Shown here in pieces: positions 8,658 to 17,553 of a stretch of DNA of 64,000 nucleotides. The position numbers and the translations under genes are program-made. The number at the start of each line of letters is the position of its first letter. Positions within the stretch are counted from its first letter, which is position 1. Below the pieces are notes generated by a model, which did no database searches, was not told where the DNA came from, and saw nothing but the letters and a program-made list of their open reading frames with translations. Source of the stretch: Gammaproteobacteria bacterium (GTDB lineage Bacteria > Pseudomonadota > Gammaproteobacteria > SZUA-229); contig JAOULX010000003.1 in NCBI GenBank assembly GCA_029881795.1, forward strand, positions 235,589 to 299,588, written 5' to 3'.

Positions 8658-11003
8658 ATGAACGGTTTACGTTTACTGATAACAGCAGCCATATCGGCAA
8701 CGCTGATAGCATGTGAGGAAACACCTAATACTACAACTCAGGATGCAATTAATGAGTCGGGATTTTTTGCCCGCTTTAGTCCGTCTGATGGGGTCATACC
8801 TTTTCCAAATAATCTTTTATTTCAGGGGAGTGTGGACGGAACATTGGAGATACCAGTACCAGTTCTGGATACCACGACTTGTCCCAACGCAGGTGAAATT
8901 TCTGTCAAATCAGCACTCAATGATCTCGATGGCTTTTCAACCACAGCGCCGATTAGCAGCGCGTTTTCATCGGCCATAGACAGCACCTCGCTGGCTGCCG
9001 GCACCAATGTCAGGGTCTTTAGCGTAACACTGGGTGGTTCCGGCGAGGTCACTGCCATAACCGGTGAGTTAGCCAGTACAGATTTTGCAGTGAGTGTGTC
9101 TTCGGTTGACAATGAAATTATCAATGCCGCTTGCGACACTGAAGATCTGGGTGCCAACAAGCTGGTGATATCACCGTTAAAGCCTCTTGCACCAAAAACC
9201 AGTTATCTGGTGGCTATAACAAAAGGAGTTACAGATTTACAGGGCAATAATGCGACTGCAGATGCGGTGTATGCTTTTACAAAAAGTACATCACCGTTAA
9301 TTACTGGTGCGACGTTGGCAGATATTCAATTTACTGCTTTGTTGTCGGGAGCAGATACGGATGGTAATGGTGTGATTGAGGGAGCAGAAGAGACGGCTGT
9401 TGTAACTTCTATTACCAACCTCGAAGGTTTGCGTCAGTTAACCAATGTGGCAGAAGCTCAGGTTGAGGCTTATACGGTAACTGTCGACAATGCCGGAGCG
9501 AATACCATCACTGATTTGACTAGCAGTGATATCGTTTTAAGCTGGACCTTTACCACGCAGTCAGTCGGTGATGTATTAACGGCGTTACACACGACTATTC
9601 AAAGCGCCCCGGTGCCAGTGTCATCAATCTATTCAACTAGTGTGGCAGATTCACCATTAACAGGCGTAACCGGTTATGCCGGATCGAAAATCCATGTCGG
9701 AGAAATAACCCTGCCGTATTATTTAAATGTACCGGCTAATGCGAATGATAGTTCGGTGCTGACAGGTTCTTGGCGAGGTGTTGGTGACACGCCTTTAACA
9801 AAATTTAATAGCGTGGTTGATCCGGCCACAGCGACGCCTGTTACGGTACCGTTATTGGTATCGATTCCAAACGGTACTGAGCCAGTAGCGGGCTGGCCAG
9901 TGGTGATCTATCAGCACGGCATTACCAAAAGCCGAGGAACATTACTGGCGATTGTCGATGCACTGGCAAATGCCGGTTATGCAGCCGTTGCCATCGATAT
10001 GCCATTGCATGGCCTGCTAGGTGATGAGGATCTCATCGGTGGTTTGAAGACGGCAACCGCCGATTTTAGTGCAGCAATTCATGGTGGTACTGCTGCGGTT
10101 AAAGAGCGCAGCTTCGAGCTGGATATTTTTGATGTAGCAGTTGCAACAGTAGATGCGGATGGTGATGGCACGCTGGATGATTCAGGTGCTCATTTCATTA
10201 ATTTACCAAGCTTGTTAACGTCGCGTGATAATGTCAGACAGGCCGTGGCTGATCTGTTTTCGCTAAAACGGGCGCTGGTTAATATGGATTATAACGGTGC
10301 ATCAGCCGGTGGCATTTTTGATACCAGTAAAGTGCATTTCGTTGGTCATTCACTAGGCGGTATTGTCGGCGGCGTGTTTTTGGCTATAGAGACAACGGTT
10401 AAATCGTCGGTGTTAGGAATGTCTGGCGGCGGAATCGCAAAATTACTGGATGGCTCAGCAGCCTTTGGTCCTGTTGTCTCGGCCGGACTGGCTGCCAGTG
10501 ACGTTAATAAAGGTTTTGCTCAGTATGAAGGCTTCTTGGCATCGGCTCAAATGGTATTGGATTCGGCAGACCCGGTTAACTATGCAAGCGCAACGGCAGC
10601 CAACCGTGATGTATTATTATTTGAAGTGGTTGGTGATGGTGTCAATAACCTACCAGATCAAGTTATTCCAAATAATGTGTTGAGTGTGACCGGTACTGTG
10701 AATGCCCCTCTGTCTGGAACCGATCCTTTGGTAAGGTTGATGTCATTAACTCAAATCGATACCAGTAATGCTTATGTTGCGCACACCGATACGGTCGTGA
10801 AATTCAGCGGTGGTCATCACGGTTCGATGTTAACGCCAGATCTGTCCGATGGCACAACGAATACAGATCCAACCACGATTGATTATAAAGTGTATGCAGA
10901 AATGCAGACAGAAATGGCTTCATTTATTGCAACTGACGGTGCCTTGATAAGTCACACAGACGTGGCTGCAGACGTGATAGCGGCGCTGCCATCGGCACCC
11001 TAA
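8658..11003 (+). CDS. VolA/Pla-1-like lipoprotein lipase (phospholipase)
   Basis: A 781-residue lipoprotein. The signal peptide ends in a lipobox LIAC with Cys19; the N-terminal half resembles the bacterial virulence factor lipase N-terminal domain; the C-terminal half is an alpha/beta hydrolase with nucleophile Ser565 in GHSLGG, an oxyanion-region motif YQHG, and a late GGHHGSML that should supply the catalytic His. Two EF-hand-like calcium loops are visible, DTDGNGVIEGAEE from residue 234 and DADGDGTLDD near 499. VolA cleaves lysophosphatidylcholine at the cell surface and passes fatty acid to a paired FadL. The ATG at 8658 has an AGGAG site; an upstream frame from 8583 would spoil the lipoprotein signal. 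A rho-independent terminator follows. Confidence 0.88.
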   Translation: MNGLRLLITAAISATLIACEETPNTTTQDAINESGFFARFSPSDGVIPFPNNLLFQGSVDGTLEIPVPVLDTTTCPNAGEISVKSALNDLDGFSTTAPISSAFSSAIDSTSLAAGTNVRVFSVTLGGSGEVTAITGELASTDFAVSVSSVDNEIINAACDTEDLGANKLVISPLKPLAPKTSYLVAITKGVTDLQGNNATADAVYAFTKSTSPLITGATLADIQFTALLSGADTDGNGVIEGAEETAVVTSITNLEGLRQLTNVAEAQVEAYTVTVDNAGANTITDLTSSDIVLSWTFTTQSVGDVLTALHTTIQSAPVPVSSIYSTSVADSPLTGVTGYAGSKIHVGEITLPYYLNVPANANDSSVLTGSWRGVGDTPLTKFNSVVDPATATPVTVPLLVSIPNGTEPVAGWPVVIYQHGITKSRGTLLAIVDALANAGYAAVAIDMPLHGLLGDEDLIGGLKTATADFSAAIHGGTAAVKERSFELDIFDVAVATVDADGDGTLDDSGAHFINLPSLLTSRDNVRQAVADLFSLKRALVNMDYNGASAGGIFDTSKVHFVGHSLGGIVGGVFLAIETTVKSSVLGMSGGGIAKLLDGSAAFGPVVSAGLAASDVNKGFAQYEGFLASAQMVLDSADPVNYASATAANRDVLLFEVVGDGVNNLPDQVIPNNVLSVTGTVNAPLSGTDPLVRLMSLTQIDTSNAYVAHTDTVVKFSGGHHGSMLTPDLSDGTTNTDPTTIDYKVYAEMQTEMASFIATDGALISHTDVAADVIAALPSAP

Positions 11004-11023
11004 TAGACGTGCTAGGTAATTAA

Positions 11024-11051
11024 AAAAAGCCCTGCTAGGCAGGGCTTTTTT
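11024..11051. terminator. bidirectional rho-independent terminator
   Basis: The stem AAAAAGCCCTGC/GCAGGGCTTTTT with a TAG loop sits between the stop of the lipase gene and the stop of the convergent kinase gene, with A and T runs on both sides, so it can end both transcripts. It slightly overlaps the last codon region of the minus-strand gene. Confidence 0.9.
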
Positions 11052-13884
11052 ATTTCACCGAATTAAGTTTTTCCAGCATGCTTTCGATGTTAATGGGCTT
11101 GCAGATATATTCATCAAAGCCAGTTTCTTTTACCTTGTCAGCATCTTCTTCCATGGCATTTGCTGTTACTGCAAAAATAGGAGTGCCGGGGCAAATGTTA
11201 TTGTCTTTAAGGTACTGAAAAACCTGATAACCGCTCATCTTTGGCAGATTAATGTCCAGTAGGATGATATCCGGGTGGAAGTTTTTAATTTCTTCAATTC
11301 CAATTAGCGGGTCTGCTGAACCGCTAAACTCAAAGTCTGTCCACTTATTGATAAGCTGCTTGACCATCCGCAGGTTTACCTGATTATCCTCGATATAATA
11401 AATTTTCTTGCCGTTGTGCTGCCGATTTATTTTTTTGTGATGTGGTTCAGTAATGGTGTTATACATTTTTTCTGTTGCGGCCGCTAAGGTGAAACTGAAT
11501 TCAGAACCCTGCCCTAGCCGACTGTTAACTTGTATTGTGCCATCCATAAGAGCCAGTAATTTTTTTGTGATAGAAAGACCAATGCCGGTACCTTCAATCG
11601 ACGTGTTGGCTTCTGCACCGAGCCGGTTAAAGGGCTCAAAAAGGTATTGCTGTTGCTGCTCGTCAATACCGTCACCATCATCGGTTATGCTAATGGTTTG
11701 GGTATTATTGGCTGACTTTTTACAACTGATGGTGACGTGGCCACCGGCCTTGTTGTACTTGATGGCGTTAGAGACCAGATTGATAAGCACCTGTTTGACT
11801 TTAATATAATCAGCCAGAATGTATGCGTTTGTGGCACCGTTTTGAGAAAACGCCAGATTTATTTGATAGTCTTCTGCCAGTGGCGCTGTCAGTGAAGCAC
11901 AGGATGCGAATAAATCAGAGACTGCAACGCTCTCGAGAGAGATTGAGGTAGTGCCGGATTCAATCTTGGCCAGATCGAGCACTTCATTGATTAGTTCGAG
12001 CAGGTGTTTGCCGGCCAGTGCAATGTCATCTATATTGGACTGGGCTTCGTCACTAAGCCCCTGTTCCAGTCGCAATAACTGAGTAAAACCAGAGATGGCA
12101 TTTAAAGGGGTGCGCAGTTCATGACTCATGCTGGAAAGAAAAATCGATTTTGCTTTATTTGCAGCTTCGGCTTGTTCCTTTGCCTGCAGCAGATCACGGC
12201 GGTTTTGCTTTTTTTGCTGCAATTCTTTTTTCGCTTGGATGATCGAGGCATAGGTAGCTGTAAAAAGTCTTAATGAATCAATCAGAGGCTGATCATAGCC
12301 CTGCGGTCTGTTGGCCAGAGCGTACATGCCGATCAGGTCGTCAGCATAATAAACAGGTATCCCAAGAAAACAGTTCATTTCTGGGTGGCCTTCTGGCAGT
12401 CCTCGTGCTCTTGGGTCTGAAGCGGGGTCATTGCTGATAACGAGCTTGCTGGTGGTAATCACATGACCGAATAAGGTGTTCATATTGGTAAATTCGAAAC
12501 CTTTTTCACGCCACTTTTCATAAAGCGTTTGTGTTTCAAGGTTCCAGGAAATATCTGTTATAGCATCGGTTTTAAGATAAGGCTGGTTGTTGCGGTATTT
12601 TATTTCCCCGATAAAACCATATTCACTGTTAGTAAATGAGAGTAAGCCGTCGAGTAAAATTTCAGCTGATTTTTTATGATCAGAAGTTAATGTAAAGCAG
12701 CTTAATGATTCGTGTAACGTGTTTAACAGCTGCTGGTGTTGCTGCTGTTTAATTTGCAGGTTTTTTCGCTCATTAATGTCGGTGACGACACCGAGCATAT
12801 GAAAGGGCTCGTTATTTTCATTGCGTACTACGTCGCCTTTTTCGTGGATCCAGCGAACAGTGCCATCGGGCCAGATAATTCGGTGTTCAATATCGTATTC
12901 TGTATTATTTTCGATGCAGTCGTTTATTGCTGAGAGGACAAAGTTTTTATCATCAGGATGAATGGCATTGAGAAAAGCATCGTAACTGGCTTCTGTTGTT
13001 GTGTTTTCATAGCCAAATAAAGGCGCGATCATTTCAGACCAGTAGAGCTCACCGGTCTGGATATTCCAGTCCCAGGTACCGATATTGGCAAAGACCTGAC
13101 TTTTTGACAGCCTGTCTTCGCTTTTAATCAGGTTTGAGAGCAGGTTTTTTCTTTCGGTAATATTGTTCCAGCTGCCGTGTATTAATAAAGGTTCGGAATC
13201 ACGTACCAGTTTTAATTTATCTTGTATCCAGATGTAGCTGTTGTTTTTTGTTTTAAAGCGGAATTCCTGTTCAAGCTTGCCGGTTTGTAAAAATAAATCA
13301 AAATTTTTCAGGACCAGGTTCTTGTCATCGGGGTGGACGTTTGTATACCACCAGTCTGGCATCAGTACTTCATCATAGGAGTATCCTGTCAGCGCCATGA
13401 CATTCTGACTGGTCCACAGGGTTGTTAGCTGGTCATCTTTTAACAAAAGTGTATAGAGAACGGTATCGGTGCTGCTGAGTACGTGGTTGAGGCGGTGATT
13501 AGTGCTGATTAATTCTGTCAGGTTGCGAATGATGCCGATGACATAATTTTCACCCTTATGTGGCAGCGGAGTAATTTTTATATCGACAGGAAAAATACTG
13601 CCGTCTTTTTTCTTGCCGGTCAGCGGACGGTCTGGCCCTGAGCCAATAACTTTTGACGCTGAGCAGATGTTGTAGTGTTGCAAAAATGAGTCGTGCTTGC
13701 TGCCTTCATTGGTGGGCATTAATATATTGACAGACTGATTGATTATCTCGTTTTCGGCATAACCAAACATCTGTTCACAGGCGCTATTGCTGTATTGAAT
13801 AATGCCTTTTAAGTCAATGATGATAAAAGATTCAGAGAGCGAGTCTAAGAGTAAACCTGAATTGAGGTTTGAGAGAAAATCCAT
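11050..13884 (-). CDS. soluble hybrid histidine kinase with PAS, GAF and receiver domains
   Basis: A 944-residue kinase without obvious transmembrane segments. Domain order: PAS (about 10-125), PAS_3-type (about 135-245, with HPDDKN), PAS_3-type (about 260-375, with GTWDWN and HPDDKN), GAF (about 385-550), HisKA with His588 in SHELRTPLNAISGF, HATPase_c with NLVSNAIKYN, DDGDGID and GTGIGL, then a receiver with acceptor Asp877 in LLDINLPK and the lysine in CKPIN. The PAS and GAF domains probably bind a cofactor or small molecule and control the kinase; no ligand-specific residues are clear. No HPt or DNA-binding partner lies nearby. It shares the HisKA and receiver design with 1155-3389. The gene is alone, convergent with the lipid-uptake genes. 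Confidence 0.9.
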   Translation of the reverse strand: MDFLSNLNSGLLLDSLSESFIIIDLKGIIQYSNSACEQMFGYAENEIINQSVNILMPTNEGSKHDSFLQHYNICSASKVIGSGPDRPLTGKKKDGSIFPVDIKITPLPHKGENYVIGIIRNLTELISTNHRLNHVLSSTDTVLYTLLLKDDQLTTLWTSQNVMALTGYSYDEVLMPDWWYTNVHPDDKNLVLKNFDLFLQTGKLEQEFRFKTKNNSYIWIQDKLKLVRDSEPLLIHGSWNNITERKNLLSNLIKSEDRLSKSQVFANIGTWDWNIQTGELYWSEMIAPLFGYENTTTEASYDAFLNAIHPDDKNFVLSAINDCIENNTEYDIEHRIIWPDGTVRWIHEKGDVVRNENNEPFHMLGVVTDINERKNLQIKQQQHQQLLNTLHESLSCFTLTSDHKKSAEILLDGLLSFTNSEYGFIGEIKYRNNQPYLKTDAITDISWNLETQTLYEKWREKGFEFTNMNTLFGHVITTSKLVISNDPASDPRARGLPEGHPEMNCFLGIPVYYADDLIGMYALANRPQGYDQPLIDSLRLFTATYASIIQAKKELQQKKQNRRDLLQAKEQAEAANKAKSIFLSSMSHELRTPLNAISGFTQLLRLEQGLSDEAQSNIDDIALAGKHLLELINEVLDLAKIESGTTSISLESVAVSDLFASCASLTAPLAEDYQINLAFSQNGATNAYILADYIKVKQVLINLVSNAIKYNKAGGHVTISCKKSANNTQTISITDDGDGIDEQQQQYLFEPFNRLGAEANTSIEGTGIGLSITKKLLALMDGTIQVNSRLGQGSEFSFTLAAATEKMYNTITEPHHKKINRQHNGKKIYYIEDNQVNLRMVKQLINKWTDFEFSGSADPLIGIEEIKNFHPDIILLDINLPKMSGYQVFQYLKDNNICPGTPIFAVTANAMEEDADKVKETGFDEYICKPINIESMLEKLNSVK

Positions 13885-13991
13885 AACTACACCAGTTAAA
13901 TATCAGACGCTTAAATTTGCTTGAGCAAACGGTGCGTCTTTTATAATACCCACAAAGAAAACGAGTTAATAAATAGTAACAGCTTTTTGAG

Positions 13992-14480
13992 TTAGAGGCG
14001 ATTTTGCCAGCTTGGCTGGCCTGCGGGTGTAATCAGCTGATAGGATAATAACCAGTCGCGGGCATCCTCTGCATCCTCGTCATACCAGCGTTTGGCGGAA
14101 CCAAGCCGGAAAGAATAGCCCCATTCGTCCATGTCGCTGAACATTCTCGATAGACCCATTTCAGGCAGGTATTCGGCCAGCAGAATTTGCAGGTAGCAAA
14201 CCCCGTTTTCTTCGGCATAATCGCCACCAGCATTGGTATGCAGGCCTTTGCGTCGGGTCTGATCCATACAGATATAATGGCAGGCTTCATGTAGAGCCGA
14301 ATGTAGCGGGGTATCATCGCGGCAATAAAGCCGGTTATCGATCAAACCGGCTTCTTCGTCGCCCCAGAAGCTGCCGGGGATATCCTGGTCTTTTTTGCTT
14401 TCAATAACAACTAACTGATAACGTGATAAAAGTCTGGCAAAGCGCTGTTTGTCTATCTCACCGTAGCGCAGAACAGTCAT
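13992..14480 (-). CDS. conserved hypothetical protein with a HExxH-like motif
   Basis: I do not recognise a named function for this 162-residue protein. It has HEACHYI at residues 64-70, a zinc-protease-like HExxH, followed about 20 residues later by GGDYAEENGVCYLQ, in which a glutamate could be the third ligand, as in gluzincins. There is no signal peptide or membrane segment, so it is probably cytoplasmic. Its start codon abuts the stop of rdgB, and rdgB is 3 bp from rph, so the three genes form a tight operon rph-rdgB-this gene, which links it loosely to RNA and nucleotide clean-up. A metallopeptidase activity is inferred from the motif only. Confidence 0.7.
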   Translation of the reverse strand: MTVLRYGEIDKQRFARLLSRYQLVVIESKKDQDIPGSFWGDEEAGLIDNRLYCRDDTPLHSALHEACHYICMDQTRRKGLHTNAGGDYAEENGVCYLQILLAEYLPEMGLSRMFSDMDEWGYSFRLGSAKRWYDEDAEDARDWLLSYQLITPAGQPSWQNRL

Positions 14481-15080
14481 TTATAAGGCCTTTTCCTGTA
14501 ATTTATGTAACAGGCTGATCAGTGCTTTAGAGCGGTGGCTGAGCTTGTTTTTTAACTCGGCGCTGAGTTCTGCCGCAGAACACTGGTGGGTGGGAACCTG
14601 AAAAAGCGGATCATAACCAAATCCGCCACTGCCTTTGGGGGCGCTAAGAATCAATCCTTCCCATGATCCACTGGCAATAATTGGGGTCGGGTCGGCGGCA
14701 TGACGCATAAATACCATGACGCACTGATAACGCGCGGTGCGCTCGGCTTCAGTCAGGTCTTTTAATGTTTCCAGTAACTTTATATTATTATCTTTATCGC
14801 TGGCATTTTCGCCGGCAAAACGCGCTGAATAGATACCGGGCGCTCCATTGAGCGCGTCGACTTCGATGCCAGAATCATCTGCGATCGCTGGCAGGCCGGT
14901 GATTAAGGCCGCGTGGCGTGCTTTGATGATGGCATTTTCAACAAAACTGAGGCCAGTTTCTTCAACACTGGCGACATCGTAATCGCCTTGTGGCACGACA
15001 TTAATATTGTAGGACTGTAGCAGTTCGTTAATTTCACGAACCTTACCGGTATTATTACTGGCGAGAACGATTTTATCCAT
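14481..15080 (-). CDS. rdgB: XTP/dITP pyrophosphatase (non-canonical purine NTP hydrolase)
   Basis: The 199-residue product has the Ham1/RdgB signature throughout: the N-terminal LASNNTGKVREI nucleotide-binding loop, ADDSGIEVDALNGAPGIYSARFAG with the catalytic acidic residues, and GSGGFGYDPLFQVP. It converts dITP, XTP and similar damaged nucleotides to monophosphates, which keeps them out of DNA and RNA. Length equals the E. coli protein (197) within two residues. It lies 3 bp after rph, an arrangement widely conserved in proteobacteria, and is directly followed by the HEACH-motif gene. Confidence 0.95.
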   Translation of the reverse strand: MDKIVLASNNTGKVREINELLQSYNINVVPQGDYDVASVEETGLSFVENAIIKARHAALITGLPAIADDSGIEVDALNGAPGIYSARFAGENASDKDNNIKLLETLKDLTEAERTARYQCVMVFMRHAADPTPIIASGSWEGLILSAPKGSGGFGYDPLFQVPTHQCSAAELSAELKNKLSHRSKALISLLHKLQEKAL

Positions 15081-15083
15081 TTA

Positions 15084-15800
15084 TTAAGTCTCCATTGCCT
15101 GGCGTTGCAGCTCGAACAGTTCGTTGATGCCTTTACTGGCCAGATCCAGCATCTGGTTCAGTTCATTGCGGTGAAAAGCGTGGCCTTCGGCAGTGCCCTG
15201 CACTTCGATAAAAGCCCCGGCATCGTTCATAATGACATTCATGTCAGTTTCTGCACTCGAATCTTCATCGTAATCGAGATCGAGCACAGCAGTACCGTTA
15301 AAGATGCCGACCGAGACCGATGCCACCATGCCGACTAACGGGCTTTTTTTAATCAGTTTTTTAGCCAGCAAGGTGTCGATAGCATCACTGAGAGCGACAA
15401 ATGCGCCGGTGATAGAGGCGGTACGGGTACCGCCATCGGCCTGTATCACATCGCAATCGAGAGTCAGAGTGCGCTCACCGAGTGCTTCCATATCGATTGC
15501 CGCACGCAATGAGCGGCCAATCAGTCGCTGAATTTCCTGGGTTCGACCGCTTTGTTTGCCACGGCTTGCTTCGCGGTCCATGCGGGAGCCGGTAGAACGG
15601 GGTAGCATACCGTATTCAGCAGTAACCCAGCCTTTGCCTTTGCCGCGTAAAAAACCGGGCACTCTTTCATTTATCGAGGCAGTACAGAGTACCTTGGTAT
15701 GGCCAAATTCAATCAGCACTGAGCCTTCCGCGTGTTTGGTGTAATTGCGGGTAATGGTTACCTGGCGCTTTTCATCGGGCTGTCGGCCACTGGGTCGCAT
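15084..15800 (-). CDS. rph: ribonuclease PH
   Basis: A phosphorolytic 3'-5' exoribonuclease of 238 residues that trims tRNA 3' ends. It starts with the family-typical [12 protein letters not shown]; other landmarks are [14 protein letters not shown], the arginine-rich [21 protein letters not shown] and [19 protein letters not shown] set the start at the ATG of 15800, which gives the E. coli length and has GGAG upstream; a GTG at 15812 is in frame but adds four unusual residues. The gene heads the rph-rdgB operon and is divergent from yicC, with about 117 bp between for both promoters. Confidence 0.95.
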   Translation of the reverse strand: MRPSGRQPDEKRQVTITRNYTKHAEGSVLIEFGHTKVLCTASINERVPGFLRGKGKGWVTAEYGMLPRSTGSRMDREASRGKQSGRTQEIQRLIGRSLRAAIDMEALGERTLTLDCDVIQADGGTRTASITGAFVALSDAIDTLLAKKLIKKSPLVGMVASVSVGIFNGTAVLDLDYDEDSSAETDMNVIMNDAGAFIEVQGTAEGHAFHRNELNQMLDLASKGINELFELQRQAMET

Positions 15801-15917
15801 GAAGGACTCCACTCAATCTTTGTAAAGCATTGCATTATAAACAGCCTGACTGGACTTGAGAAATGATTAACGGTTTAATCATCGATATTTCTCAGCAATG
15901 CCGTCCCCGGAGTTGAT

Positions 15918-16784
15918 ATGGTAAAAAGCATGACCGCGTATGCCTGTGCGCAAGCTCGTTCTGAGCACTGGCAAATTCAGTGGGAATTGAAGTCGCTTAA
16001 TAATCGTTATCTTGATATTCAAATGCGCCTGCCAGATGCACTTAGCCATTTTGAAATGGCGGCACGCGAATTGATTCAGGCCAGACTTGGGCGTGGAAAA
16101 ATTGAGGCCAGTTGCCGTTATCAGAGCATCTCAAATGAGTCGGAGAAACTAAAACTGAATGCTAATAAAATCAGTGCAGTGATTGCTTCATGCAATGAAA
16201 TAGAAATGCAAATGGGGCCGTGTAAAACATTCAGTGCACTGGATATACTGAAGTTCCCCGGTGTTATTGAGCAGCAAAGCGAAACTGTCAGTGCTGAAGA
16301 AAGTCTGTTATTAAAGGCGCTGGGCGATAGCCTTGAACAGTTACAACAAAGCCGGGAAGCGGAGGGTAAGCGTTTGTGCGAGATGATTTTACAAAGAGCC
16401 GATACAACGGCCAAAATCGTACAGACGATCAGGCAGCGCCGGCCTGCCGTAGTGCTGGCTGTGCAAAACAAATTGCAGCAGCGACTGCAGGATTTGTTGG
16501 AAAATACCGAGCATGAGCGCTTTGAGCAGGAGCTGGTCAGTATTGCGCAAAAGATCGATGTGGATGAAGAGCTTGATCGGCTCGACAGTCATTTGCAGGA
16601 ATTAAAAGATGTTTTTAGGCGTGAAGAAGCGATCGGTAGACGACTTGATTTTTTAATGCAGGAGTTAAACCGTGAAGCGAATACGCTAGCTTCGAAAGCA
16701 GCGGATGTAGAGACTACTCAAGCGGCATTGAGTTTAAAGGTGTTGATTGAGCAAATGCGTGAGCAAATTCAGAATATAGAATAA
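15918..16784 (+). CDS. yicC: YicC family endoribonuclease-like protein
   Basis: The 288-residue protein carries the YicC-like N-terminal domain (MVKSMTAYACAQ, then WELKSLNNRYLDIQMRLPD) and the DUF1732 C-terminal domain (IDVDEELDRLDSHLQELKDVF, then GRRLDFLMQELNREANTLASKA). E. coli YicC has been linked to RNA turnover and is the founder of an endoribonuclease family. The residues around DEELDRLxSH and MQELNREANT are intact. Its divergent placement from rph fits the usual yicC-rph neighbourhood. A CGGAG ribosome site precedes the ATG. Confidence 0.93.
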   Translation: MVKSMTAYACAQARSEHWQIQWELKSLNNRYLDIQMRLPDALSHFEMAARELIQARLGRGKIEASCRYQSISNESEKLKLNANKISAVIASCNEIEMQMGPCKTFSALDILKFPGVIEQQSETVSAEESLLLKALGDSLEQLQQSREAEGKRLCEMILQRADTTAKIVQTIRQRRPAVVLAVQNKLQQRLQDLLENTEHERFEQELVSIAQKIDVDEELDRLDSHLQELKDVFRREEAIGRRLDFLMQELNREANTLASKAADVETTQAALSLKVLIEQMREQIQNIE

Positions 16785-16790
16785 TAAAGG

Positions 16791-16838
16791 TCTCAGAAGT
16801 CAGCCGTCAAAATGCAGTAAGACGGAGGACTTCTGAGA
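16791..16838. terminator. two-part inverted repeat between convergent genes
   Basis: TCTCAGAAGTC at 16791-16801 pairs with GACTTCTGAGA at 16828-16838, and an inner CCGTC/GACGG pair (16804-16808 and 16821-16825) continues the stem after an AG/AG internal loop. There is no T run on either side, so it may act as a rho-independent-like block, an mRNA 3' end protector, or a small repeat element. Confidence 0.5.
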
Positions 16839-16845
16839 ACAGGTG

Positions 16846-17532
16846 TTACGGCTGTTTAATCTCGAGCAACTCGATTTCGAAAACCAGCGTTGAGTTAGGT
16901 CCGATAACGCCACCCGGCCCACGTTCACCATAAGCTAGTTGTGGAGGGATCACCACCTCCCATTTTGCACCGATTTTCATCAGAGGTAGCACTTCTTGCC
17001 AGCCCTTAATCACATTTTTTAACGGGAAAGTACTTGGCTGACCGCGAGTAACCGAGCTGTCGAAAACCTTACCATCAACCAGCTTACCAGTGTAATGGGC
17101 GACAACAGTGTCGGATGCTTTAGGCTGCACACCGTTGCCTTCTTTGATCACGCTGTAAGAGATGCCATTATCAAGGCTGATTACGCCTTTTCTAGCATTG
17201 TATTCAGTGATAAAGGCTTTTCCGGCTGCAATATTTTCAGCCGACAGTTTGGCTGCTTTTTCCTGTGCCTTGGCCTGCATTGTGGCCTGAAATTGCATCA
17301 TTACTTGATTGCCTTCGGCATCGCTGAGTAAAGAGGGTTTACTGGCAAGCGCGTCTTTCATGCCATTGAGAAAGGCCTCTGGGTCTATAGCTATGTCTTT
17401 GCTAATCATGCTTTTGGCAGTATTCTGGCCCAGCAGATAGCTTAATTTTTGTTTATCGTCGAGCTGTGTTTCAGCTACAGCAGAAACAGATACAGAAGCC
17501 AGTATCAATGCAACGCAATATTGTTTAATCAT
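16846..17532 (-). CDS. exported FKBP-type peptidyl-prolyl isomerase (Mip/FklB type)
   Basis: The 228-residue protein has a signal peptide (1 to about 20, ending AVAE), an N-terminal helical dimerisation region (about 25-110, starting LSYLLGQNTAKSM), and an FKBP domain (about 120-228) with VAHYTGKLVDGKVFDSS, VIKGWQEVLPLMKIGAKW and PPQLAYGERG. This is the layout of Mip and FkpA/FklB, periplasmic folding factors that act on exported or outer-membrane proteins. It shares orientation with rlmA, whose start lies 850 bp upstream, and could be transcribed with it since only 21 bp separate the genes. A second, single-domain FKBP lies at 59591. Confidence 0.92.
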   Translation of the reverse strand: MIKQYCVALILASVSVSAVAETQLDDKQKLSYLLGQNTAKSMISKDIAIDPEAFLNGMKDALASKPSLLSDAEGNQVMMQFQATMQAKAQEKAAKLSAENIAAGKAFITEYNARKGVISLDNGISYSVIKEGNGVQPKASDTVVAHYTGKLVDGKVFDSSVTRGQPSTFPLKNVIKGWQEVLPLMKIGAKWEVVIPPQLAYGERGPGGVIGPNSTLVFEIELLEIKQP

Positions 17533-17553
17533 GGGGTTAGTGTGTCCTTGTTA

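Noticed and set aside
15105..15744. Open frames on the plus strand opposite rph
   Set aside because: RNase PH occupies the other strand with full-length homology; the plus-strand frames have no signals.
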